A DNA stretch of 64,000 nt from Odiellus spinosus (lineage: Eukaryota > Arthropoda > Arachnida > Opiliones > Phalangiidae), in assembly GCA_963920705.1 (NCBI GenBank), contig OY987237.1:16522601-16586600 (forward strand). The letters are read 5' to 3'. The translations under genes and the position numbers were made by a program. Positions 50,901 to 63,000 of this stretch are shown here, piece by piece (position 1 is the stretch's first letter; every line of letters begins with the position of its first letter). The notes under the pieces are model-generated. The model saw nothing but the letters and a program-made list of their open reading frames with translations. It ran no database searches and was not told the origin of the DNA.

Positions 50901-53900
50901 AATTTCTAGTTTAATATACTTAAATTTAAACCACAATACCCTCTTCGGACGAGCTGTAATTAGCCACGATTTAATCAGATTTATTCGAGGTTTAATCGTG
51001 ATTAAACCTCGAATAAATCTGATTAAACAGCGGCTAGTTACGCTTAAAGAGTATTTTTTCGATATTTTCAAGGCTCAATGTTAGAATCGTGACTAAAAGA
51101 ATTGTAGAACTTTGGCAAGGTCCCAAACTCGAAAGCTTTCTAGCATTTTCGAATATAAATGGGTCCAGGGCAACGTCAATAAAAAAATGTGTGTTTCCCG
51201 CTAATGAGCCTCGTCATCAATCGATTGAGAGCGGTGTTTATCCTCCAAGCCTACAGTTAAACCTCGAATTCGATTTCGTAGGAATTTTTCGTATCTAAAG
51301 TAACCCTTGATATTGATATATTGCCCTATCGTACGCTTTTACATTATTTGAGATTGGATATCTTTGTTTTGGAGAGAAATTATTTCCGCTAACGCGCCCA
51401 AAGTAATTATAATTGATTACTACTTTTGTTAAATACAATTAAGGATCTTGAACTACTATGTTTTAATTATATTCGTCAAATTGCAAAGTCACGAAATACT
51501 CGAATTTTGAAATTAAAATTAGGTTTAATTTCGATCTCACGTACGAAGATTCAAGGCTAGACAAGGTAATCCGCAAATATTTGGATAATCCGTTCATTAT
51601 TTCCATTACGTTAATTGAATTATCATAGACTTTCCGCGCTGGATAATGATTTTAAATTAAGAATAAATATACAAATTTAATCAAATATCTTGACTAAGTT
51701 AAACAATCGTTTTCTAGATAAATATTTGTTCGTAATTCGGTTTTACTCTCGAAAAATCATTCGTAATTGGGCCGCAATTGCATTCTCCCTTTAAATTGAT
51801 TCAAATCTCGTTTAATTTAATACTAAAATTAATTTAAGTCTGGATATTTCGGCGTAACATATTCGAACGCGACTTAAGCCCGGATTTTAAAAATAATCGT
51901 ATTTTTGATCCGGGTTCGCTTTTAATTCTAAACGAAGGTGGGACGGGGTCAACAGGGGTCAAAACCTAACAGATTCTTATCTACGAGGTCTGTATTGTAG
52001 CTGTCATTGAAATGTTCTCGAAAGAACTTGTGGCGGGACAAAAGATTCAATCTCCGCCTTCTTACGAAAAGAAGTTTTCTTATAAAACTTCAAAATCACT
52101 TTTGTTTTTCATGGTCAGACACTTGAGAACTGAGACGTGTACAAAATGGTTGAACTCTTTGCATTATCAAAGCCGGACTCGCGTAAACTCAGGTGTATAA
52201 GAAAATCTAGAGTGACGTCCCCCTCGCTCGTAGTGACATTTTCTATCTACGTCACAGTTCCTGGTCACAAATACCATTCGTCACACTCGCTGCCCATAGT
52301 TTTCGGACGATTATATCGAGAATTACTCTAATGTTAATGTTTCATTAGCGAAATTTGAATATATTTTGGTGTTATTTATTTTATAAGTTTGGCGAAGTAA
52401 TTTGATAAGTATCGGGTTAATTGCCGATGATAATTAAACTAATTCTAACTTGATTAACGAGGTTTGATTTAAAGCGAGGCTGTCAACGTTTTTCTTTACA
52501 ATAGCGAAATCACGTGACCACCATAGAGCGATGACGTAGTTTGCGGGGAATTTTTATTTTAAAACATTTCAAAAATTATAAAATCCGTATGTTTTAGCGT
52601 CGCCGTGATTTTATTCTATGACGTATGTATATATATTTCGAATCGTTTTTTTAACGATCAACCCGAAAATATGACTCAATTTCTATTTTTCCGTGACAGC
52701 CTCCCTTTAAAATCTAAATCATTTTCTCAATTTCTTTTCTATCCAAAATATTCTGTTCGAATTGCAAGCAATTTCTATATCTGTTTTCTATTTCTTTTTC
52801 TCTTTCTCGGTTTTGCGTCTCTCTCTGGGTCTCTCACTCTCTCTGGGTCATAGTTGACGTTAAACCCGACACTTAGCCCGCATATCATCATTAATCGACA
52901 CGAAAGGGTCGTGGTCAAGGTAAGATAAGCCAAAAGATAAAATCCTATTAACTCTAATTCAAAATTGTAAAACTCCCAAGCAAAATTACATTTCCAACTA
53001 ATTAGGTAAACGCGCGCCATATCCTAATCAATTTGATTATAAAATTCATTGTAAAGCTGATTCTGCCTTCGATTTACACGAAACTGAAGTAAGGAAGGAA
53101 ATACCTCTATTACGAAATTCGTTATAACCAAATACTTAACGAAAGTTTCGGTCATTTTCCTTCCATTTTGAATCTTAGTCGATGAATTTCCCAACAAACG
53201 AACTCGCTAAAATATCACTCGAGATAAAGCTAACGACTGGTAACGAAAATATAAACCAAGATGGTCAAACGAATATAATAGCTACGCCTCTTAAGTCAAT
53301 GGATTCCACGCTTTCGCTTATTTAATTTAAAGTTTTTCAAGTAATCTTATTGTTTGTGGCTTTTTCCCCAGCGCCGCCCACCCTAGGGGAAGTTACGGGT
53401 AAAAATAATATAAAACAATAACGCAATGTCGGTTGACAGCGTTATTTAAATAGGAAAGATAATATTGATTATTTCGTTCGAGAAATCGGGCTTTAAACCG
53501 CATTTTGTTCAAATAAGCGGGATTCCCTTTAATATATATTTGGTTTCTCTTACCAAGATAGAATACGTTAGCTTTAAAGCCATACTGAATACTGAAACTG
53601 ATTTAGTTAACTTCTATTATCGAGACTCGGTTAACGAAGATGTTCGCGCGACTAACCAAGGTCGTCCGACTTCCGTTTCCGGTCGCCAAGTATCTATTTA
53701 AATTCGGGGGGTGGGGGGGGGAGCGACGGAGGTATGGGAGAGGGATACACCCCGGGGGCCAAACTTTAGCGAGACGCGGGATGGCCCATTAAAGGGCTAG
53801 CCTCGCAATAAACTAATTTCATCTTAATATCGTTGAAATTTTGTCAATATTTTGTTAACTAAAATGATATCTCGAGAGAGTAAACCTTTAATTTAGGATA

Positions 53901-56900
53901 ACTTTTCTCTCTCTTTCGTGTTTTCCGTCTTTATCTTTTGAGGCGAAAATGATTCGGGGAAGCCAGTAGGCCCATCAACCAATCTAGACAAAGGGAGGAG
54001 GTTTTCTTATCTAATAATAATGAGGCACCAAGACTCAGAATTAAATAATCTCACCTATAATCGAGTACGAAGCTAGACTGTCTCCCGTATCTCTTCGTAA
54101 TTGTATTAAACTTCAACTGATTCCGACTCCTAGACCTTTTTGATTTGAACTGACAACCTTATATTACACCCAATAATTAGCGTAGTAAATTTCAACCTAG
54201 GCGCATGCGCCAGTTATATTACGAAAGGCCGAGCTAATAACCTTCCCCAAAAAAGGTCCCGCTATAATTACAGGTTCGGAAAGACGATTATTTAATTCTC
54301 GTGTCGTCTTCGATTAAGGAAAACTCGCGATTTGAATTTTCCCTTCATTTCGCCAAAAGTCTATGATTTTATTCCTTAAAAGTAAACAACGTCCCGTTGC
54401 TTAACTATCAGTAAAGGTCAAGTTTTGTTTCATAGCCCCTCACTTAAAAATAGACAAAAAAGTCATCACCCCTGTCTCGCTAGAGTGATTTGGACTCTTC
54501 TGCTCGATATTTTGACTCGGGAAGAGAGAGGGAGGGAAATAAGGCGGGCCGCGCTGGCCTCGCGCCGGAAATAGAGTGCTATTTCATTTTTTGCGGTCGG
54601 AAGTGGGCTGTGGCTAAATTTAAACCGCAAACACGATGAAAGATTTAATTTCAGAACGAGTTCAAGAAGCGTCCCATACATTCCGCCCTTTAAAATAATT
54701 CTTGTATCTAATTTCAATCGCGTTGAAAACTTGACACTTCTCGAGAAGAACTCGAGTGGAAAATATCATTTTCAAATTCCAACATTAAATTCGTCTCCCA
54801 TAAATAATATTTAAGAAAAACACTCGATGGGCGGAAGTTACAAATTCCCGAAAACCGCAATAGAATTTATCAATGAAAGATGATAGTAACAAAATAAAGC
54901 CTTCCATAATAATATAAATATATATAATACTCGCGGTACACGGTTTCCGAGATTTATTAATTTAAACGCGTACGTATACGTGGAACTATACTATTGTATA
55001 AAGCGATAGCGTTAGTTCGTATAAAGGCGAGCTTAAAGTCGGATTTATTAAACTGTTTTAGTCTGATATATTATATTTATTTCGTAAATTATTTTATTTA
55101 ATTAATTAGTTTTTAATTAATCCAAGCTTCGATTTAATTAATCCCAGCTTTGATTTATTTCATTCGAGCTTTGATTTATTTCATTCGAGCTTTGATTTAA
55201 TAATTCTCATCTTAAACTAAATGTTTTGTTTGTTTAATTAGGTGGTGGTGAAGATCTACGCTCGTGTGTTGTGCGCGGACATGGAATACAAGACGCTATC
55301 GATCTCGCAAGGAACGAGTAGTCGCGAAGTCATCAAACTCCTCTTGAACAAATTCCGAATGAAGCATCGAGACCCGAACCTATTCTACTTAACCATGGAA
55401 GTCTGGGTGAAGAAAACCGGTAAGCTATAACTCCAAATTATCACTCTTTCCTTGTTTATCGGATGCGGTTCATTCTCCCTTTAAAACGATACATTTCGTA
55501 GTTCAATTTATGGATTAAGTACTTTTACTAGAAAGACGGCGCGAAAATTCCGTGACAGTCTCGCTTTAAGCCTCGAACGAATCTTTTGCTCGAATAAATG
55601 GATCCGAATCAGTTCAGTTCCGTTTCAATTTAAAGTTCTACCGAAAAGGTTTTGATCAATTGAAGCGCGGAACAGCGGATTTAGTTTCCCCCAACTCATT
55701 TGCGTATAAATTAGATCTTTGAATGAATCCCAAACTTTCTCTAGAACCAAATTAGCGGATTTATTTGGTCCTCTTTAGGAACCGTGTCTGGCTTCCGAAT
55801 ATTTGAGGCCGATCCTTTTATTCGAGCACCTAAACGAGCAATTTTCGGGGCCTGGATTTCCCAATCTTAGTACGAACCCTAATTTATTCTCGGAAACCCG
55901 CTTAGTCTATTAGATTTCAATCCCTTCCTAGATTGTAATTAAACTAGACCTTTTTGAAAACGAGAGTTTTAAAACTGTAAAAGTTTGCGCTGGATTAAAC
56001 TAATTTCGTTTTGGGAAGATTTCTCTGGACCAAAACATTTTAAAGGGTTGGTTGTTGTTGAATTACGTATATTTGGTCGAATGGTGTTGTAATTTTCAAA
56101 TTTGGACCATTAATAACCAAATTAGTCGATTTTTCCCGATTGAGAAAGCTAATAAGGATGGTTTTAATTTTGTAGAATAAAACTTATTTCAAATTTATTC
56201 GAGATCAGCTGATCACCTACAAAATGAAATGGCATCTTGACAGGTCAGTTTTATAGGTCACTTTCGAGATTGACCCCGCGAGGCGTTATTTAAAAATAAA
56301 ACCCCAAAATAAACGCTAACTTTAAATCGTCAAAAATCGGAAATTGGATTCAATTTCTCTTTACTTTAAATAAGTTGAATATTTGGGTTTTCAAATCAAA
56401 TTGACTTTACAGCTCGAAATCGAATTTGCGCGGGCGACTCTCATCTCCTTTTCTTCCCACGGAGAGAATATTTGCGGAAAATAAGCCTTTTCAATATCCA
56501 CGTCCTCAAAACTCCGCGCTATTATCACCCACGCTCGAAAAACTCCCAAAAAATGAAAGAGATACGTATTTTCTAAAGGTGGGCGCGTGTTTACCCCGAA
56601 GATTATGGACCAAGATCCCTCGAGATAGAAGCTTTAAGTCGTTTTCCGACTCTACATTGTATAATATATGTTTGGCCAATGGTCGGACTGTTAAAGCGCA
56701 TTGGTGCTTTGAAAAAGTAGAGCGTACGGATTTGGCCCGAAACGCGTGTCAAAAATTCCCAAAATTCAATATCTATAATCTTATTTAAAAACATATCCTA
56801 TTTGAAACATAGAAAAACACTCGGAAGAATTTTTAAGCCTTTTTAAAGTCGGATAATCCGATTCCATAGACGTTTTTGGCCTATTTTTGGTCTACAGATA

Positions 56901-59900
56901 GAATATAATTCCAAACGTAGAATATTTTCGTAGTATAGGGTTGCCGCGGGTCAGGGAAATTAGGGAGAAGTCAGGGAATTTGAAAATGAACCAAAAAAGT
57001 CAGGCAATTTTAAGATATTTTAAAAAATCAGGGAATTAATAAAGATCTTTCAAGAAGCCAGGAAATTGCAATCATTATAGCCGGAAAAGATTCTCAGCTG
57101 ACGGCGTTTCAGTTGTATAGATTAGAACAAAGTTTGGCCAACGCGATTATATCAAAAATAAAAGGATAAAAATTGTGTAGCATTAGTCAGGGAAAATCGT
57201 TGGAAAAGGTCTGGGAAAAACCTGCAAAAGTCAGGGAATATGAATCCGAAAAACTGTTAGTTAAAATTAGTTAATATCAAGCGCGTTTATTCATTCGCTG
57301 TCGGGGTTCTTAAACTCGGATGGTAAGGAGACAGCGAGGCGTAATACATTCAATCAGAAACATTCTTTTGAAATTTTGATTTTCAAGGCTGACTATGATT
57401 AAATTGGCAATACTCAGACGGAATGGGTTTGTTGGTTTAGTTTTTCTCCTTTTCTTTTCACGGGTTCAACTTCGGGTTAAGTTTTAAGTTCCCGGGGGAA
57501 GAAAATTCAGATCCGTTTACAATTTAAAGGAGCACACTCCGCTAAAAATAATACCCAATTTTGCCAATAACGATTAACTAGAGAGATTTACTAGTTAAGC
57601 CCTTTGAGGGCTAAAAGGAAATTGGCCCTAGCTTCGCCTTCAACGCGATTTTGACGTAAGATCTCTGAGGGAACCAAGGGCAAAATCAAAGCATCTGCCA
57701 ATCTTATAAAAGATTCCATCTTTTCACGGAGATACAATGAGAAGAGTCGTTAATTTAGGCAGATTCGTCTGTAGTTGAGAGCGCAAACGCGCGGGGATGC
57801 CCGGGTCTCGAGGTCAATCCAAGGTCAAATTGAGGGAATGGTTCAGGGTCGGTCTCTCTTTAAACTAAATTTCCCAGTCTTAAAAGGGATCAGTAACCCC
57901 GCGTTTTCTTTCGCAAATTCGAACCATACTAAGGTCAACAACGATAAAGGGGAATTTGTTACTGTCTTCATCTCCGATTCCACGATGGAACCCGAAACGA
58001 AAAAAGTGGAGTACACGACCCGGAGATTGAGAAATAAAATTTTTAAGCATTCTCTCTCCTCCAAGACGAGTCGAGTGAACTTCTCAGTGGGTAGATTTAT
58101 CTAACTTTACTGTCTAACAAGTGGTTACCAGATGGGATAACATTTTTTTAGGACCACGCGGGATTCCCCGAAATAATAATAATAATAAAAATTAAAATTG
58201 GAGCTCTTAAGTAAAGCGGAGAAACGGAGATGTAAGGGGCACTCCTTACATCTTAGTGAAGAATAGAAATTGCAACGTCTTCCGTCGACGATGCCCAAAA
58301 CATCTAGTTAGGTATAAACTACAAGACGCCTAGCTCCACCAAGGGTAGTTGAGTGCCTAGACTTTCGGGGGCCTTTTGTACCTAATCACTATCAAGGGGG
58401 AGGGGGTTAATTTAATTCTCCAGGGGCCCCCTGATCCTCGGGACCCCTAGACAAGTACCATACTGTGCCTAGTGAATAATCCCAGGCTTCAGGAGAGATT
58501 CTCCGTACTCAATTGTCGCGTCTAAATAAATATACGTTAAGTTATAAAAATTACTTAAAATTAAACTAAATAAACGATCAGTTTGGGTCATAATTAATTA
58601 CAAAAATAATTAATCGCTCATTGAAATTTATATTTGGTGTCAATTTCAATTCTAAACTTCCCGGAAAATGACGATTAATTTCAAAATTCTTTACAAAAAA
58701 GGGTATTTGTGGCGTACATTTTAATTTCCGGTAGGAATTCTCAAGAAGGGTATAAGGAATTGTCATCCATTGTCATATATCGAAGCTTAAAAAGAAAGGA
58801 ATTTCAAGCCTAAAAATAAATTTTAGTTTATTAAAGGAGTTGCCGCAAATTAGCTAGTTATATTCGATCCATTGTCTTCGCCAAAATATTTCTTATTTTT
58901 TTCCGCGAAACGAAATTCCAACCCCCCCCCCCCCCTTGAATTTTTTCTTCTTGGCGTACAATCTTGGAATGAACTTAATATCATACGAATTAAACGTTTT
59001 CTTCAATGGGAAAATAAAGCCTTTTTAGATCGCAAATAATTTCTAATGATATTGAATTCGGTTCACTAAACCTCCTGGAAAAATTACGTGAAAAACTAAA
59101 GACATTTAAATTTCGTATTAACTCGATAGCGCGTACGAAACTAAACAATATACGGTGTTTTTAAGATAGATTATAGTTTAGCCCGTGCTAAAGAGTTAAG
59201 TTGAAACTGACAGCGTACTTTTGTTCTTGAATTTATACTATGCTGGATTAAATTTAACGCGTTTGAGTTGATATTAAGTACGAAGCTAGAGGTTACCTTC
59301 GTTTTAAAGAAAAACTAAATGGGATAACAACGAGATCTTAGCTTCACGACTCGTAGTCAATTCAAGATGAAAAAACTTACTACAAAACAAAAAAATACAA
59401 TTTTTTTTTTGTCTTAACGCTTCGATGAGTTTTACGACTTATTTTTTGTCTTTTTCCTTAGCATTCTTGTTTAAGTTCGTCCCATTTCGAGTTTACAATG
59501 AATGGAATGCCGTACATTATCCCGGGTTATTAAGGATTTGTAATAAAGCTAGCTTTAGGGGTTCTACGCTTAATCGTATTGCGTAACGATTTAGAAACGA
59601 ATCAAATGTCGAGGGTTTCTCAATCTAGCGTAAAGTCGACTAAAATATATTTGGAAAAAATTAAAAAAATGTTTTTAATATTCAAATATCGTTATGGGAA
59701 AATGGAAATATTTTTGGGTCATCGAAAGAATACGACCCCGAACAAAAATAGCGTATCTAATAGAGGGATTTTAAATTTGGAATGGTCACGTGATCTAAAC
59801 CGTTTAATACCAAAAATAAAATGACGCAAAATTTAAAATTAAATTTTAAAAATTTCCCACGCTTCTTACGGACGAAATTATTAACATTTTTCCAAATTAA

Positions 59901-60023
59901 TTAATTCCCAACCTAAGAAGCGACTTAAAATATCATCAAATAAGCGCTTTATCAATCTTAATTAAGTATTTTAATTACATTGAAGGCGAGTCTAGAATAT
60001 ATGCTCGAATTTTTTGGATATAC

Positions 60024-60056
<33 letters not shown>

Positions 60057-63000
60057 AAATAAAAATTGCCCGATTTATATACAAAATTAATTTCTAATTT
60101 AAATTATTTAACATAATACAAATAATAGTAATACTCGTAATAGTAATAATAAAAATAATAAAAAAGATATTTTAAAAATATTTACATATTTCAATTTGTC
60201 ATAATAAAAATGTACTCAAAATTTCACGGCATTAATAATCGTAATAATTTTAATTTGTCCTTTGTATAAGTTCACGACGTACAAGGCATTGTACGGGTTG
60301 GAACTAACGAATGAATTGGTTGAAATGTGGGTCAGAATGAACCCTATCCACGGAGTGACGATGATCTTAATCTCACGCCCCTCTTCACATTGATCTCATT
60401 TTAATTACTTTCGAACTCGTATAAAAACTAATTTTAAAATATTCTTATAATTAGTTTGTTTAAAACAAGCTCGGCCCGATAGGATAATTATAGTCTTTCG
60501 CGGAAACCAACCCGTGCCGTTGGAAATTAGCCAGGTGAATCAATTTTGGCAAACGTTGATATTTATACGTCGCCACTAATCTACGTACTAATCCTAATCC
60601 CTTTATAATATATAGAAATTAGATTCCACCTTCGACTGAACTTAATTCTGTTCGTCATCAAATTAAAATTAGATTGGCCCTACCCAAAATGCGCTCTCCA
60701 AATTTGAAAATTCCAACGCAATCCTACCAAATTCAACCAAATAACCCAAATTCAAACAAAATGGCCATTTCTAATTTTGTCCACTTTTAGGAATTTGTTC
60801 GCTTCTAATTCAAAAAGTTTTATAATTAAAAAAATGAATTAAAATTGGTTTTTTTATCTTTTTAAATTAAGGAATGCCAATCAGGACGATTATGGTTTTG
60901 GACGAGGAATCTCGACCGGCCGAATTACAAGCTTGTCATCCCAGAGGAGATTCGAAGTTAGTGTCGATGTAATTAACCCGTAACGATTAACTAAATTAAC
61001 GCCAACGCGTATTTAATCCCGATTAAATTATTTCATCTAATCAGTTCGTTCTCATTTATCAGGTTTTGTTTACAAATGAGGCGAGGCGGACTGGTCAAAA
61101 TTTACGACGGTTGCTTGATGCAAGGGGTAAATAATTAATAACGAATTATTTATTCGTGGATTAAGAAATTCTAATTTTGAATTCTTTTGATTTTGAACAG
61201 AGTTTGTATAAGAGTCTTCTAGTCTCGGAGCGGACGACGGTCGAAGAGCTAATTCAATTACTGCTACATTGCTACAACTCCAAAGAATGGGCAGCCAAAT
61301 TTTCACTTTTCGAAGTCTCAACCACTCAAAAATGTAAGCGAATTTTTAGTTTTAAATACAAACAAATATTAAGCTATATAAATCAATCGTGAATATTAAG
61401 TAGGCTTAACGGGGATCCATACTCGATTGAAATGGTTCACCGTTAACGAGTTAGACTATTTTAACAGTCAGGGTTGGCACAGTTTTGTCAGATTCAAATT
61501 CCCTGACTTTTGCAGGTTTTTTCCCTGACCTTTTCCTACGATTTTCCCTGACCGTTTCGGCTAATACTACACTATTTTTAACCTTTTTTATATAATCGCG
61601 TATCTTTGTTCTAATCTATACAACTGACACGCCGTCAGCTGAGAATCTTTTCCGGAGATAATGATTGGAATTTCCTGGCTTCTCGAAAGATCTTTAAATT
61701 CCCTGACTTTTTAAAATATCTTAAAATTCCCTGACTTTTTTTGATTCATTTTTAAATTCCCTGACTTTTCCCTGTTTTCCCTGACCCGTGGCAACCCTGG
61801 AAACGATGAGAAGGTGACTCGTTGTCTGGGTCTCAATCGCATTTTCAGACATTACGTAATAGTTAAAGAATTTATTTAAATGACGTCTAGTAATTAAGTT
61901 TAAACCCCCACCGGAAATGGGATTAATGGATATTTAATTAAGGTTCGGCGAGATAAATTGTAAATTTAATTCAATTTGTTTTGTTTTTTTCTACGTCAGA
62001 CGAGAGACGGTTACATCACAGGGATTATCCGCTATTGGTGCAACAGGCGTGGCCCAACCCCCAACAATTTATCTTTCAACTCAGAAGGAACAGCGGCGAA
62101 ACGGGACAAAAAAGAAGGGTAAGTTTGGACATCTAAAACAAATATTTAGGTCTTCACGCTCAAAGGTCAAATTAATTCATTTGAATCACTAATTACGCTA
62201 GTAATTAATCAGAAAAGCTCTTTCGTAGTAATCTATCTTTGTTATAAGCTTGGCTTCTATAATTCTTACACTTTTGCACAAGCACCACGCGTCGCGCCAT
62301 TCGATATTTAACGCGCGTGCGTGATATCACCCCCTTTGACCCCAGTTGACCCTAGTCGTGTTGGCACTCTAGAAACTAATTAAAAGAATATTTTTCCTGG
62401 TTCGAACCTCCCTAAACGAATGCCATTGGCTTTCTTAAAATAATACCCGAGATACGATGGATTCCCCATCGTCCGTCGCTCGATAAACAATAGACATTTA
62501 AAAGTTATAAATAACATTTTAAAACTTGATCAAATCTTATTTTTCCCGTTCGAAGCCTCGACAATGACGTCACTTCTATCGATAGTGTCTATAATTACGT
62601 AATAATGGCTCTATTTTCGTAGTCGCGGGATAAACTAAGGCTAAACTTAATACCAATAACCTACCACCCCGGAAAAGCTAGCATAGCTATTTATATTGAG
62701 ACGTAGTACCCAAGGCGTCCATTTTACTTTTAACGCGATTGTCCGATATTGAGAGTGAGTTTCTAACGTTAACATCGGCCTGATTGTCGAAATATTAAGC
62801 TGGAAATCAATTTTCAATTCGTTCGGAATTAGAAGGCTTAACGAGGATCCATTGAGTGTTTAAAATCTCGTCGTTAAAGAGTCTCTGACCAATTAGGCCG
62901 AGGTGTCGAAAAATTTACAAAATTCCCTAGTGATAGAAAAATCACCTTAATTTCGGGCACGCTTCATTTTCCCTTGAAATAAATTTTAATATTTCGAAAA

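Larger units (their letters stand above)
24257..55241 (+). other. Giant first intron (30,985 bp) of the RA-domain gene
   Basis: The donor is AAG then GTAATT after codon 88; the acceptor is TTTAATTAG before codon 89. The intron contains the nested RPC9 gene (37420-37875, minus), at least eight miniature transposons, five tandem arrays, a G-rich array and a perfect palindrome. No other exon was recognised. Several short open frames (for example 25605-25874 and 45022-45378) show no family motif and overlap others. Confidence 0.65.
55420..60871 (+). other. Second intron (5.45 kb) of the RA-domain gene
   Basis: Donor G then GTAAGC, acceptor TTAAG. It contains a family A end (to 55480), a family C copy (56936-57257), a 14-bp C-run at 58922 and an A30 tract at 60025. 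Two longer open frames (56426-56788 and 57775-58104, plus) show no recognisable domain and are probably chance. Confidence 0.6.

Noticed and set aside
56426-56788. 120-codon plus-strand frame in the second intron of the RA gene
   Set aside because: No family motif and no convincing splice sites or start; probably chance.
57775-58104. 109-codon plus-strand frame containing MEPETKKVEYTTRRLRNKIF
   Set aside because: No recognisable domain, no ATG at its start, and it overlaps an antisense frame; kept only as a low-likelihood alternative exon of the RA gene.
60025-60060. A30 tract as a LINE, SINE or retrocopy tail
   Set aside because: No element body or target duplication is visible upstream.
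62395-62425. GGTTCGAACC resembling a tRNA T-arm
   Set aside because: No acceptor, D or anticodon stems can be built around it.
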